From: Alistipes sp.
Lineage (GTDB): Bacteria > Bacteroidota > Bacteroidia > Bacteroidales > Rikenellaceae
Direction: 5' to 3'
NCBI GenBank assembly: GCA_017631255.1
Contig: JAGBTP010000029.1
Location: forward strand, 1-40,996
DNA length: 40,996 nt
Shown here: positions 22,877-32,358 of the stretch, piece after piece
How positions within the stretch are numbered: the first letter of the stretch is position 1
Layout: each line of letters starts with the position of its first letter
Program-made: the position numbers and the translations under genes
Notes under the pieces: model-generated
What the model was told of the DNA's origin: nothing
The model's input: the letters and a program-made list of their open reading frames with translations, nothing else
Databases searched by the model: none

Positions 22877-23440
22877 TTAAAACTCCTTGATTTGCACATA
22901 TGTAGCACCACTATCTCGTGCGGCTGTTAGGCCTATCTGTGAATCCTCGAATATGATGGTCTCCGCTGGCGTCACACCCTCGATATTCATCGCCTTAAGG
23001 AAACAGTCTGGGTGGGGCTTTGGACACTCGATGTCGTCGCCGCTAAGGATGCCGTCAATGCCCTCTTCGAGCTTTAAGTAACGCATCACATTCGTGATAT
23101 TACTAATGTGACCCGTCGACACAATCCACACCTTTGCACCCATACTGCGCATCATCTTGCACCACTCCCAGAGAGCGGTATTTAGTCGCACATTTTGAAA
23201 ATGCTGAGGGTAGAGCTCCACCTTCCTCGCACGCACTCTTGCAATTTCGTGCTCGTCCTTGATGCCCACGCTGCGCAGGAACTCGATGCAGCGCATACCG
23301 AAGTAGCGCTTGAGGTACTCCTCACGACTGAGTGTGATACCAACCTCACCGAGTGTCTCGATGTAAGCCGAGGCATTAGCATCACGCGTATCGACGAGAG
23401 TGCCATCAAAGTCGAGTAGAATTAACTTTATTTTAGCCAT
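22877..23440 (-). CDS. HAD-superfamily phosphatase, phosphoglycolate phosphatase-like
   Basis: The protein has 187 residues from ATG 23440. An in-frame extension to 23512 reads through the intergenic gap and is unlikely. HAD motif I is LDFDGTLVDT (nucleophile Asp about residue 10). Motif II is IVSTGHIS, and motif III with the lysine is GDDIECPKPHPDCFLKAM. Motif IV is IIFEDSQIGLTAA. A small helical cap lies between I and II, as in the phosphoglycolate phosphatase/beta-phosphoglucomutase subgroup. Substrate cannot be read from sequence. It follows the second M23 gene by 40 bp. Confidence 0.85.
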   Translation of the reverse strand: MAKIKLILLDFDGTLVDTRDANASAYIETLGEVGITLSREEYLKRYFGMRCIEFLRSVGIKDEHEIARVRARKVELYPQHFQNVRLNTALWEWCKMMRSMGAKVWIVSTGHISNITNVMRYLKLEEGIDGILSGDDIECPKPHPDCFLKAMNIEGVTPAETIIFEDSQIGLTAARDSGATYVQIKEF

Positions 23441-23480
23441 CGTAATATGGTTATTATTAGAGTGTTGGTTTGGCTTATCT

Positions 23481-24425
23481 TTAGTCGAAAGATTGCATAC
23501 TTGAGAGTGCAATGCGTATGATACGCTGGTACTCCTCTGGGTTTAGCTCGAGGAAGAAGTAGTGTACGGGATCGACGCGCGTGTCGTTGTAAATAACCTC
23601 GTAATGGAGGTGTGGTACGAATGAGAGGCCGCTGTTGCCCGAAAGGGCGATAATGTCACCACGCTTCACCTTTTGTCCTTTCTTTACACGAATATCAAGT
23701 AGGTGGCTATATGATGTCTCATAACCATTTCCGTGACTGATAGTTATCGCCTTGCCGTGTGATGTGTTTTTCTCCGATAGCGACTTTACGGTACCATCCG
23801 CAGTAGCGAAGATTGCAGTGCCCTCTGGTACGAGGTAGTCGACGCCGTGGTGCTCCCTCATCGCGCGATGAAAGGGGTTGATAAGTGGCTTTTTGCCAGC
23901 TGCTAGCAGCGTGAGTTGCTTATTGTTAACTGGTTGAATAGCAGGTACGCAATCAATCGAAAGAGCTTGGCTGCTAATGGCATACTTTAGGTCGTTGTGC
24001 GCCTCAATAGCTCTGTGCTCAATCTTCGATATCTTTTGCATACGCTCCTCGAGTATCTCCGATAACTCGGCGTTGCTCTTATCCATAAGCTCCTCATATA
24101 GTGCCACGCGCTCTTTGTCCGAGTCGGCACTAAGGTCATAAGGGTTCGACTCGAAGAGCTTGCGAAATACATTCTCATCGCGTCGAACGACATTCTCCAA
24201 GACGAGGCTTAGCGAATCGTAGCGTTCGGCCATCATCTCATACTCGGTGCGTAGGTCGTCGGTAGAGTGGCGAAGCTTATACTCTGCCGGCATATCAATC
24301 GTAAGTGACAACACGAGCCACCACGCAGTAATCATTGCAACCCACACAAGTGACTTGATAATACGCGGCATAATGAGCTGCTTGCGACCTGACTCTTTAC
24401 TTGAGTTGTATTCATTATTTACCAT
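23481..24425 (-). CDS. M23-family metallopeptidase, second of a tandem pair
   Basis: The protein has 314 residues from ATG 24425, 4 bp after the stop of the neighbouring M23 gene. An N-terminal membrane anchor (IIKSLVWVAMITAWWLVLSL) is followed by a periplasmic coiled-coil stretch (about 45-150). The C-terminal M23 domain has HHGVDYLVPEGT for the His-x-x-x-Asp metal ligands, SHGNGYETSYSHL and PHLHYEV for the second His pair, all intact. M23 enzymes hydrolyse peptidoglycan cross-links. The architecture (TM, coiled coil, M23) resembles MepM/EnvC-like divisome or elongation hydrolases. It is a paralogue of the adjacent gene, with diverged coiled-coil region. Confidence 0.85.
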   Translation of the reverse strand: MVNNEYNSSKESGRKQLIMPRIIKSLVWVAMITAWWLVLSLTIDMPAEYKLRHSTDDLRTEYEMMAERYDSLSLVLENVVRRDENVFRKLFESNPYDLSADSDKERVALYEELMDKSNAELSEILEERMQKISKIEHRAIEAHNDLKYAISSQALSIDCVPAIQPVNNKQLTLLAAGKKPLINPFHRAMREHHGVDYLVPEGTAIFATADGTVKSLSEKNTSHGKAITISHGNGYETSYSHLLDIRVKKGQKVKRGDIIALSGNSGLSFVPHLHYEVIYNDTRVDPVHYFFLELNPEEYQRIIRIALSSMQSFD

Positions 24426-24429
24426 CAAA

Positions 24430-25371
24430 TCAGTTGTTTTGTGTTGAATTATCAAGCTGGTTCATCAGATCCATATATGACTCTGGCGACATATCCTTAT
24501 TGAAGTAATGGATAGGATTAACGGTTTTGTCACGGAAGCGCACCTCGTAGTGTAGATGTGAGCCTGACGAAACGCCGGTGTTGCCGACCTCGCCAATCAC
24601 CTGACCGCGTGTCACGCTGTCACCAGGCGATACATATCGCTTCGAGAGGTGGCCATAGCGGGTCTTGTAACCGAAGCCGTGGTTTAGCTCGATGAGCTGA
24701 CCATATCCAGGCTGCCATGATGAGCGGGTGACAACGGCATTACCCGTAGCGTAAACAGGAGTACCCTTAGGTGCAGAAAGGTCTATACCCTCGTGCATCT
24801 TCCAATAGCCATATCGAGGGTGAACACGCATACCGTAGAGACTGCTTACATTCTTAAGTTTTGTGCGGTCGATAGGCCAAATTGCGGGTATCACGGTTGA
24901 GAACTCCTCCTTGTTTTCTGCCAAGTCCTGCGTGTCGTCGAGCGATAGTGAGGCATAGTATATCGAGCGAGTCAGCTGGTCAAGACTCTTCCAACCCTCG
25001 GTGATAATCTCACTATACTCGCCGCCCTGGAATGAGGCATATTTCGAGTCGTTGTACTCGGAGTAGACCTGCGGAATGTTGAGCGTGTCGATACCGAGCA
25101 GTGGGCGGTAGACAAATTGGTCACGATGCTTGATATCGGCAAGGAGGTGCTCCGCTGAGCGTATCTTACCCTGAAGGATGCTATATTCGGCCTTGAGGCG
25201 CTGATTTTGGCGGCGTATACTTGCCATCTTTGGCGTGTCGAACCAGCTGGAAATTAGGATATTGCTTATTACGGCAATGAGCAACGCAACAAGTAGCCTC
25301 AGAGCAAGGCGATAGTTCTTTGGCAACTTTTGTAGCCAATCTCTGATGGTGCTATTTTTTGCGTTATACAT
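24430..25371 (-). CDS. M23-family metallopeptidase, first of a tandem pair
   Basis: The protein has 313 residues, with one membrane helix (LALRLLVALLIAVISNIL) near residues 21-41, a coiled-coil (RRQNQRLKAEYSILQGKIRS) and a middle region with a YRPLLGIDTL element. The M23 domain has SSLYGMRVHPRYGYWKMHEG followed by the metal-ligand Asp in IDLS, then NHGFGYKTRYGHL and SHLHYEV. This form is common in Bacteroidetes and is often found upstream of alaS, as here in divergent orientation. It probably remodels peptidoglycan. It is translated from a promoter that overlaps the alaS promoter. Confidence 0.9.
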   Translation of the reverse strand: MYNAKNSTIRDWLQKLPKNYRLALRLLVALLIAVISNILISSWFDTPKMASIRRQNQRLKAEYSILQGKIRSAEHLLADIKHRDQFVYRPLLGIDTLNIPQVYSEYNDSKYASFQGGEYSEIITEGWKSLDQLTRSIYYASLSLDDTQDLAENKEEFSTVIPAIWPIDRTKLKNVSSLYGMRVHPRYGYWKMHEGIDLSAPKGTPVYATGNAVVTRSSWQPGYGQLIELNHGFGYKTRYGHLSKRYVSPGDSVTRGQVIGEVGNTGVSSGSHLHYEVRFRDKTVNPIHYFNKDMSPESYMDLMNQLDNSTQNN

Positions 25372-25412
25372 TAATTAAAATAAAAATATTAAAAATATCC
25401 CTAATAACGATG

Positions 25413-25443
25413 CAAAATTAATTTAAATTATGTAAATTTGCAA
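25413..25443 (-). promoter_or_regulatory. Promoter of the M23 gene pair
   Basis: On the minus strand TTG (25443-25441), a 20-bp spacer and TAATTTTG (25420-25413) match the consensus. The spacer covers the plus-strand -7 box of alaS (25433-25440). Confidence 0.75.
25433..25440 (+). promoter_or_regulatory. -7 box of alaS
   Basis: TAAATTTG fits TAnnTTTG and lies 34 bp before ATG 25475. The -33 region is not obvious. It overlaps the spacer of the divergent M23 promoter, so the two should interfere. Confidence 0.55.
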
Positions 25444-25474
25444 GCTAAAAAATTGAGACAAATAAATCATAGAT

Positions 25475-28090
25475 ATGGAATCGAATAAAATTAGAGAAGC
25501 GTTTCTGGAATTTTTCAGAACAAAGCAGCACGAGATTGTACCCTCGGCTCCTATGGTCGTTAAGAATGACCCAACTTTGATGTTTACCAATGCAGGTATG
25601 AACCAGTTTAAGGATATCTTCCTTGGCAATACCCCTCGTAAGTGGCCTCGCGTTGCCGACACGCAGAAGTGTTTGCGTGTGTCGGGTAAGCACAACGATC
25701 TCGAGGAGGTAGGTCACGATACCTACCACCACACCATGTTCGAGATGCTCGGTAACTGGTCGTATGGCGACTACTTCAAGAAGGAGGCTATCGAGTGGGC
25801 GTGGGAGCTCCTTACAGAGGTGTATAAGCTCGACACCAGCCGTATGTATGCTACCGTATTTGAGGGTAGTGAGGAGGATGGCGTGGCTTTCGATCAGGAG
25901 GCTTACGACTATTGGCGTCAGTTCCTTCCAGAGGACCACATCATTCGTGGTAACAAGAAGGATAACTTCTGGGAGATGGGTGAGACAGGCCCTTGCGGTC
26001 CTTGTAGCGAGATTCACTTCGACCTTCGTGATGAGAGCGAGGTGAAGGAGATTCCTGGTCGTGAGATGGTGAACAAGAGCCATCCTCAGGTAATCGAGAT
26101 TTGGAACCTTGTGTTTATGCAGTACAACCGCAAGGCTAATGGCTCGCTCGAGTCGTTGCCAGCGAAGAATGTCGACACAGGTATGGGCTTTGAGCGCTTG
26201 TGTATGATTCTTCAGGGTAAGAAGTCGAACTACGATACCGATGTGTTCCAGCCAACAATCGCTCGCATCGCGGCGCTCTCAGGTAAGGAGTATGGCAAAG
26301 ATGAGAAATGCGATATCGCTATGCGTGTTATCGCTGACCACCTTCGTGCGATCTCATTCTCTATCGCTGACGGTCAGCTCCCAGCTAATGCAAAGGCAGG
26401 TTATGTAATCCGCCGCATCTTGCGTCGTGCAGTGCGCTACGGCTACACTTACCTCGGCTTTACCGAGCCATTTATCTGCAAGCTCGTTGATGGCCTCGTT
26501 AAGCAGATGGGTCACCAGTTCCCAGAGCTCGTATCGCAGCAGTCACTCATTGAGCGTGTTATCGAGGAGGAGGAGGCATCATTCCTCCGCACCCTTGCAA
26601 CGGGTATCAACCTCTTGGAAGGCGTTATCCGCAAGTCGAAGGATGGTAAGATTTCGGGTAAGGATGCCTTTGTTCTTTACGATACATACGGCTTCCCTAT
26701 CGACCTTACCGAACTTATCGCTAAGGAGCAGGGCGTAGCTGTGGATATCGAGGAGTTTGAGAAGGAGCTTCAGCAGCAGAAGGAGCGCTCGCGTAACGCA
26801 GCATCGCAGGATATCGACGACTGGCAGGAGATTATGCCTATCGAGGAGAGTAAGTTCATTGGATATGATAACCTTACTGCCGAGGTACGCATCGCTCGCT
26901 ACCGTCGTGTAAAGACCAAGAACCAGACTACATATCAGCTCGTTTTCGACCACACTCCATTCTACGGTAACTCGGGTGGTCAGATTGGCGATATCGGTTA
27001 TATCGAGAGCGCTAACGAGAAGATTGAGGTTATTGCAACTGAGAAGGAGAATGGTCTTATTATCCACATCGTTAAGCAGTTGCCAGAGAACCCAGAAGCT
27101 GTGTTCTGCGCAGTTGTTAACCCTGAGGCACGCCAGAAGGCTGCTAACAACCATACTGCTACCCACCTTGTAGACTACGCACTTCGTAAGGTGCTCGGTA
27201 CACATGTTGAGCAGAAGGGTTCGATGGTAGGCCCTATGGGTCTTCGCTTCGACTTCTCACACTTCCAGAAGGTGACTGCTGAGGAGTTGCGCGAGGTGGA
27301 GCGTGAGGTTAACCGCCTTATCCGTGCCAACTACCCACTCATCGAGAATCGTGAGGCTACTATGGAGGAGGCTCAGGCTGCGGGTGCGATTATGCTCTTC
27401 GGTGAGAAGTATGGCGACAAGGTTCGTATGGTCAACTTCGGCCCATCGACTGAGCTTTGCGGTGGTACCCACGCATCGGCAACAGGTAACCTCGGTCTCT
27501 TTAAGATTACCAGCGAGAGTGCAATTTCGGCAGGTGTGCGTCGTATCGAGGCTACTACGGGTGAGGGCGCTGAGGCTCTTGTCTACACAGCTCAGGATAT
27601 GGTGTCGAGCCTCGAGCAGCTCGTGCGTAACCCTAAGGTTGTGCAGGCTATCGAGAAGATGATGGAGTCGAACGACGCTCTTACTCGTGAGATTGAGGAG
27701 ATGCGTAAGGAGAAGGTGGCATCGTTGGCCGACAGCTTGGCTAAGAACACTCCATTGCGTGGTGGCGTAACCCTTATCTCACACACCTCGAACTACACTC
27801 CTGAGGTGTTGAAGGATTTGGCATTTGCTTTGCGTCAGAAGGTTGAGCGCCTTGTTATGGTTATTGGTAACATCCACGATGGCAAGCCTACGCTTAATAT
27901 TATGCTTACCGACAATGTCGTGGCTATGGGCGTAGATGCTGGTGCTGTGGTTCGTGAGGCTGCGAAGCTTATCAATGGCGGTGGCGGTGGTCAGAAGCAT
28001 TATGCTACTGCTGGTGGTAAGAATCCTGATGGCTTGCAGGCGGCTATCGAGAAGGCTACCGAGATGATTATGGCTGTTATTAAGGAGTAA
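25475..28090 (+). CDS. alaS: Alanyl-tRNA synthetase
   Basis: The protein has 871 residues, full length. It charges tRNA-Ala with alanine in the cytoplasm. The class-II catalytic core starts [20 protein letters not shown] with [13 protein letters not shown] and continues with [19 protein letters not shown] and the MGFERL motif 3. The editing domain has the zinc ligands HTATH (about residue 566) and CGGTHA (about 667), so proofreading should be intact. The C-terminal C-Ala domain ends in a Gly-rich [14 protein letters not shown]. The gene is followed by gpmI after 19 bp and probably co-transcribed. Confidence 0.98.
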   Translation: MESNKIREAFLEFFRTKQHEIVPSAPMVVKNDPTLMFTNAGMNQFKDIFLGNTPRKWPRVADTQKCLRVSGKHNDLEEVGHDTYHHTMFEMLGNWSYGDYFKKEAIEWAWELLTEVYKLDTSRMYATVFEGSEEDGVAFDQEAYDYWRQFLPEDHIIRGNKKDNFWEMGETGPCGPCSEIHFDLRDESEVKEIPGREMVNKSHPQVIEIWNLVFMQYNRKANGSLESLPAKNVDTGMGFERLCMILQGKKSNYDTDVFQPTIARIAALSGKEYGKDEKCDIAMRVIADHLRAISFSIADGQLPANAKAGYVIRRILRRAVRYGYTYLGFTEPFICKLVDGLVKQMGHQFPELVSQQSLIERVIEEEEASFLRTLATGINLLEGVIRKSKDGKISGKDAFVLYDTYGFPIDLTELIAKEQGVAVDIEEFEKELQQQKERSRNAASQDIDDWQEIMPIEESKFIGYDNLTAEVRIARYRRVKTKNQTTYQLVFDHTPFYGNSGGQIGDIGYIESANEKIEVIATEKENGLIIHIVKQLPENPEAVFCAVVNPEARQKAANNHTATHLVDYALRKVLGTHVEQKGSMVGPMGLRFDFSHFQKVTAEELREVEREVNRLIRANYPLIENREATMEEAQAAGAIMLFGEKYGDKVRMVNFGPSTELCGGTHASATGNLGLFKITSESAISAGVRRIEATTGEGAEALVYTAQDMVSSLEQLVRNPKVVQAIEKMMESNDALTREIEEMRKEKVASLADSLAKNTPLRGGVTLISHTSNYTPEVLKDLAFALRQKVERLVMVIGNIHDGKPTLNIMLTDNVVAMGVDAGAVVREAAKLINGGGGGQKHYATAGGKNPDGLQAAIEKATEMIMAVIKE

Positions 28091-28109
28091 TTTAACCGAT
28101 TAAACTATT

Positions 28110-29636
28110 ATGAGTAATAAAGTATTATTGATGATTTTGGATGGCTGGGGTAACGGCGACCACACCAAGTCGGATGTTATCTATATGACCAATCCAGAGT
28201 ATATCAACGCTATGACTGCGGCGTACCCCCACGCTGAGCTTAAGACTGATGGTGAGAATGTAGGCCTTCCAGAGGGACAGATGGGTAACTCGGAGGTGGG
28301 TCACCTCAATATCGGTGCAGGCCGTGTGGTTTATCAGGACTTGGTTAAGATTAACCGTGCTTGCCGTGATAACTCGATTTTCGAGAATCAGGAGATTGTT
28401 GCAGCTTTTGAGTATGCAAAGGCTAACGGAGTGAATGTACACTTTATGGGTCTTGTGTCAGATGGTGGTGTTCACTCATCACTCGACCACCTCTTCAAGC
28501 TCTGCGACATTGCTAAGCACTACGAGATTGCTAATACCTATGTTCACTGCTTTATGGATGGTCGTGATACCGATCCACGCAGCGGTAAAGGCTTCATTGC
28601 AGCCCTGGAGGAGCATATGGCAAAGTCTACTGGCCAGATTGCATCTATCATCGGCCGCTACTACGCTATGGATCGCGATAAGCGTTGGGAGCGTGTGAAG
28701 TTGGCCTACGACCAGCTCGTTAATGGCGAGGGTGAGAAGGCAGCAGATATGGTTGCTGCGATGCAGAAGTCATACGACGCAGATGTTACCGACGAGTTCG
28801 TTAAGCCTATCGTTAAGGTAGATGCTGAGGGTAATGCTATCGGTACTATCAAGCCAAACGATGTGGTTATCTTCTTTAACTATCGTAACGATCGAGCTAA
28901 GGAGCTCACCATCGTGCTCACTCAGCAGGATATGCCTGAGGAGGGTATGCACACCTTGCCATTGTACTACTGCTGTATGACCCCATACGATGCTAAGTTC
29001 GAGGGCTTGCACATCTTGTTCGACAAGGAGAATGTCCCTAATACCATCGGTGAGTATATTGCAAACCAGGGTTTGAAGCAGTTGCGCATCGCTGAGACTG
29101 AGAAGTATGCCCATGTGACATTCTTCCTCAACGGTGGTCGTGAGGATAAGTTCGCTCAGGAGGATCGTATTCTCGTGGCATCACCAAAGGTTGCTACCTA
29201 TGACCTCCAGCCAGAGATGTCGGCATACGAGGTGAAGGATAAGTTGGTGGAGGCTCTTGGTGAGCAGAAGTACGACTTCATCTGTCTCAACTTCGCTAAT
29301 GGCGATATGGTGGGTCACACCGGTGTTTACGAGGCCATCGAGAAGGCAGTTAAGACCATCGATGAGTGTGTTAAGGATGTAGTGGAGGCAGCTAAGGCAA
29401 ACGGCTATGAGGTTGTTCAGATTGCCGACCACGGTAATGCGGATAATGCTCTCAATCCTGATGGCACGCCTAACCCAGCTCACTCGCTCAATCCTGTACC
29501 TATCGTAGTTGTATCGGATAGGGTAGCCAAGGTTAAGGATGGTATCCTTGCTGATGTAGCGCCTACTGTGCTCGACCTTATGGGCCTTCCAAAGCCTGCG
29601 GAGATGACTGGTGAGTCGCTCGTTGAGTACAAATAA
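28110..29636 (+). CDS. gpmI: Phosphoglycerate mutase, 2,3-bisphosphoglycerate-independent
   Basis: The protein has 508 residues. It interconverts 3- and 2-phosphoglycerate in glycolysis, using two Mn ions. The alkaline-phosphatase-like metal site opens with [11 protein letters not shown]. The phosphoserine nucleophile is in [20 protein letters not shown]. The phosphatase-inserted domain has FMDGRDTDP and [17 protein letters not shown]. The second metal half is [13 protein letters not shown] and [10 protein letters not shown], where most homologues have HGNAE. All key residues look present. It is 19 bp after alaS. Confidence 0.97.
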   Translation: MSNKVLLMILDGWGNGDHTKSDVIYMTNPEYINAMTAAYPHAELKTDGENVGLPEGQMGNSEVGHLNIGAGRVVYQDLVKINRACRDNSIFENQEIVAAFEYAKANGVNVHFMGLVSDGGVHSSLDHLFKLCDIAKHYEIANTYVHCFMDGRDTDPRSGKGFIAALEEHMAKSTGQIASIIGRYYAMDRDKRWERVKLAYDQLVNGEGEKAADMVAAMQKSYDADVTDEFVKPIVKVDAEGNAIGTIKPNDVVIFFNYRNDRAKELTIVLTQQDMPEEGMHTLPLYYCCMTPYDAKFEGLHILFDKENVPNTIGEYIANQGLKQLRIAETEKYAHVTFFLNGGREDKFAQEDRILVASPKVATYDLQPEMSAYEVKDKLVEALGEQKYDFICLNFANGDMVGHTGVYEAIEKAVKTIDECVKDVVEAAKANGYEVVQIADHGNADNALNPDGTPNPAHSLNPVPIVVVSDRVAKVKDGILADVAPTVLDLMGLPKPAEMTGESLVEYK

Positions 29637-29680
29637 TTGGGGTTAAGGGTTGGTCGTATCGACCCAATTTGCCCGAAAGC

Positions 29681-29717
29681 AAACCACCGACGGAGATGGC
29701 TTCGTCGGTGGTTTTTT
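29681..29717 (+). terminator. Rho-independent terminator after gpmI
   Basis: AAACCACCGACG (29681-29692) pairs with CGTCGGTGGTTT (29703-29714) around a 10-nt loop, followed by TTT. It ends the alaS-gpmI transcript. Confidence 0.9.
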
Positions 29718-29738
29718 GTGCTTATACCTATATGTATA

Positions 29739-29773
29739 ATAATAGTGGCTAAAGAACCTTTAGCCACTATTAT
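29739..29773. terminator. 16-bp perfect hairpin, terminator of the DUF4301 gene
   Basis: ATAATAGTGGCTAAAG (29739-29754) and CTTTAGCCACTATTAT (29758-29773) are perfectly complementary around an AAC loop. It lies just past the minus-strand stop at 29790 and can also back up the gpmI terminator. Confidence 0.75.
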
Positions 29774-29789
29774 CAATTTTGAGGAAATC

Positions 29790-31223
29790 CTACTGGTGCT
29801 CAGAACGGAGAAGGTCCTGCACAACCTTAACGGGTGAGAATGTCGAGATAGGTACCTCAACAAATATGGTATTCCAATTTGCCATAGCGCCGTTCCAGAG
29901 ACCAGGTAGCTCCTGAGCACGGAGGTCACGACCACCCGCCGACTTCTGTGAGATGAAGCCTGTCTTAGGATCGGTGTACTTCGTGAGGTCGTACTTGGTG
30001 CCGTCGTAGCGCATAACACCGCAAACGAGGTCTACAGGGTTGAAGTGAGTGGCCTCCTTCATCAGGTGCATATCCTCCTTCGCAATCTGGCTCGACTCGG
30101 CAATCTGCAACTGTTCGCGTCCCTCGTCGTCGCGTACCCAGAATGGACCACCGCCAGGCTCGCCCTCGTTCTTCACCATACCGCAAACACGGATAGGACG
30201 GTCGAGTGTAGCTATGATAAGCTCGCGCGACGCATTCTCAGGTAGCTTGCAGCAGAGCTCCTCACGGAGGAATGTTATAGCCTCGGCCTCGCACGCCTCA
30301 CCTCGCTCGAAGGCACGGAGGAACTCGAAGGCACGCTCCTGAAGGCGAAGAAGCTCGCCAGCAAGAGCCTTCTTGTATGTGGTGGTATCGGGCTTGCGCT
30401 CGTCGGTAGTTACATTGTCGATATTCTTCACGAAGATGATGTCTGCCTCGAGTTTGTCAAGATTAGTGATGAGGGCACCGTGACCCGCAGGACGGAACAG
30501 TAATTTGCCGTCGTCGGTGCGGAATGGGGTGTTGTCGAGGTTAACAGCAATGGTGTCGGTAGCAGGGCTCTGCTCCGAGAATGATACCTCGTACTTGATG
30601 CCATACTTCTGCTCATAGTGGCTCTGACGCTCCTCCAACAAGCTGAGGAAGCCGCTGCGGTGCTCAGGCGATACGGTGAAGTGGATGGCTGCCTTCTCGC
30701 CGTTCGATGCGTAGAGCGCAGCCTCAACGAGGTGTTCCTCGACAGGCTTACGCGCACCCTCCTTGTAGGCGTGGAAGGTAACAAGACCCTTAGGTTTTGC
30801 GCCGTAGCCAAGGCCGTCGATGATGATATTGCGAACTACATCCTTGTCGTCAATCTGTGGCTTGAGGTACTTTGCTAACTCTGCGAAGAATGCGAACTTC
30901 TCGAGGTTGGTGATAAGGCGGTCAATGCCTGGCGTGCGCTTGTCGTCGTTGACATACTCGAAGAGCTCCTTGAACATACGCGTTGCGGCGCCTGATGCTG
31001 GCACGAACTTAATGGTGCGTAGCTCCGTACGGCGGCTGTCGTAGCGAGCCTCGGCAGCAGTAACCTCCTCCTCCGAAAGCTGAACTACGCCATCGCCACC
31101 CGATGCTGCTCTCACAACAGGGAGAGCGGGGAATCCGGTGCGGAAATTTTCAATCTGACTCTCAACTTGAGCTACAGTCAAACCGTGAGCCTCAATCTGT
31201 GTAATCTCATCGTGTGTAAACAT
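29790..31223 (-). CDS. DUF4301 family protein
   Basis: The protein has 477 residues and matches the Bacteroidetes DUF4301 pattern throughout: FVPASGAATRMFKELFEYV near residue 75, GLVTFHAYKEGARKPVEEHL, HFTVSPEH, LLFRPAGHGALITNLDKL and DIIFVKNIDNV, and near the C-terminus SQKSAGGRDLRAQELPGLWN. The PASGAATRMFK and RPAGHGALI segments look like nucleotide- or phosphate-binding loops of a nucleotidyltransferase-like fold. No experimental function is known to me. The protein is cytoplasmic. It converges on gpmI and is transcribed alone. Confidence 0.85.
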   Translation of the reverse strand: MFTHDEITQIEAHGLTVAQVESQIENFRTGFPALPVVRAASGGDGVVQLSEEEVTAAEARYDSRRTELRTIKFVPASGAATRMFKELFEYVNDDKRTPGIDRLITNLEKFAFFAELAKYLKPQIDDKDVVRNIIIDGLGYGAKPKGLVTFHAYKEGARKPVEEHLVEAALYASNGEKAAIHFTVSPEHRSGFLSLLEERQSHYEQKYGIKYEVSFSEQSPATDTIAVNLDNTPFRTDDGKLLFRPAGHGALITNLDKLEADIIFVKNIDNVTTDERKPDTTTYKKALAGELLRLQERAFEFLRAFERGEACEAEAITFLREELCCKLPENASRELIIATLDRPIRVCGMVKNEGEPGGGPFWVRDDEGREQLQIAESSQIAKEDMHLMKEATHFNPVDLVCGVMRYDGTKYDLTKYTDPKTGFISQKSAGGRDLRAQELPGLWNGAMANWNTIFVEVPISTFSPVKVVQDLLRSEHQ

Positions 31224-31316
31224 AATCGCTATATTTTATCATTAGTTATTGACTCCTTATCATTGTGCCTTGGAGAATATTGTGGCAAATATTTCCCAAA
31301 TGTAGTAAAATTTTTT

Positions 31317-31324
31317 TAACTTTG
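31317..31324 (+). promoter_or_regulatory. -7 box immediately before murB
   Basis: TAACTTTG ends 4 bp before ATG 31329. With the usual distance from box to start this predicts a leaderless or near-leaderless murB transcript. No TTG is found at the right -33 distance. Confidence 0.5.
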
Positions 31325-31328
31325 CACT

Positions 31329-32342
31329 ATGAAACGAATATATAATGACATAAATCTCTCAAAGCGTAATAGTTTTGGCGTTTCGGAGTGCGCTCGTCAA
31401 ATAGTAGAGTTCGAGACGGCTGAGGATATCGCAACTCTTTTCCGCGAGTCTCGACCTGAGAAGTGGTATGTCTTGGGTGCAGGTAATAATACGCTATTTA
31501 CGAAGTACTACGACGGTGTTATCATCACGCCCGTAAGTTCGTCGCTCACAATCATTGAGGAGAGTGATGACTATGTCGATGTGCGTGTGGAGGCAGCTCA
31601 TGATTGGGATGAGCTTGTGGCCTGGAGTGTGGAGCGCGGATTGTGGGGTATGGAGAACCTATCGGCGATACCAAGCTCTGTTGGTGCTGCGCCTGTGCAG
31701 AATATCGGTGCTTATGGTGCTGAGGCCAAGGATGTGATTACTGCGGTGGAGTATTTCGATACGGAGGATATGTGTGTGCGTAGGCTGAGTAATGCTGAGT
31801 GTCACTTTGCGTATCGAGAGAGCGTGTTTAAGCAGGAGTTGCGTGGCAGGGCTATCATCCTTGCAGTGGAGTTCCGCCTAAAGCGTGCTGCGCAGCCTAA
31901 CCTCGGCTATGGCGATGTCATCAAGGAGGTGGAGGCGCGTGGTGAGGCTACGCCGGCAAATATTCGTGAAGCGATTTGTGCTATTCGTGGCAGAAAGCTC
32001 CCCGACCCTAAAGTGTTGGGTAATGCTGGTAGCTTCTTCAAGAACCCTATCGTCGAGCGTGCTGTGGCAGAGCGTTTGCTCGAGGAGTATCCAGCGATGC
32101 CATATTACGAGGTTTCGGGCGATGCTGGCAGCGTGAAACTCGCTGCTGGCTGGCTTATCGACCAGACGGGTCTTAAGGGCTGGCGCGATGGTAGTGTTGG
32201 TGTGCACAACCGCCAGGCGTTGGTGCTTGTGAACTATGGTGGTGCTACGGGTGGCGATGTCATAAATCTTGCTCGCTATGTGTGCGAGAGGGTGGAGGCT
32301 AAGTTTGGTGTTAAGCTAAGCCCTGAGGTTAATATTTTGTAG
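31329..32342 (+). CDS. murB: UDP-N-acetylenolpyruvoylglucosamine reductase
   Basis: The protein has 337 residues, a type-I MurB. It reduces enolpyruvyl-UDP-GlcNAc to UDP-MurNAc with NADPH and FAD in the cytoplasm. The FAD-binding domain contains WYVLGAGNNTLF and GLWGMENLSAIPSSVGAAPV with the glycine-rich loop. The type-I insertion has the FAYRES tyrosine, the catalytic Ser is in GNAGSFFKNP, and the C-terminal catalytic Glu is in SPEVNIL. All key residues are present. It heads a run of closely spaced genes (murB-tilS-holA and the aminotransferase-like gene). Confidence 0.97.
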   Translation: MKRIYNDINLSKRNSFGVSECARQIVEFETAEDIATLFRESRPEKWYVLGAGNNTLFTKYYDGVIITPVSSSLTIIEESDDYVDVRVEAAHDWDELVAWSVERGLWGMENLSAIPSSVGAAPVQNIGAYGAEAKDVITAVEYFDTEDMCVRRLSNAECHFAYRESVFKQELRGRAIILAVEFRLKRAAQPNLGYGDVIKEVEARGEATPANIREAICAIRGRKLPDPKVLGNAGSFFKNPIVERAVAERLLEEYPAMPYYEVSGDAGSVKLAAGWLIDQTGLKGWRDGSVGVHNRQALVLVNYGGATGGDVINLARYVCERVEAKFGVKLSPEVNIL

Positions 32343-32358
32343 AGTGAAAGGTTGTTAT

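Noticed and set aside
26579..27205. Long open frame antisense to alaS (also 25445-26083)
   Set aside because: They are shadows caused by alaS codon bias, are rich in Leu and Val, and have no promoter or family resemblance.
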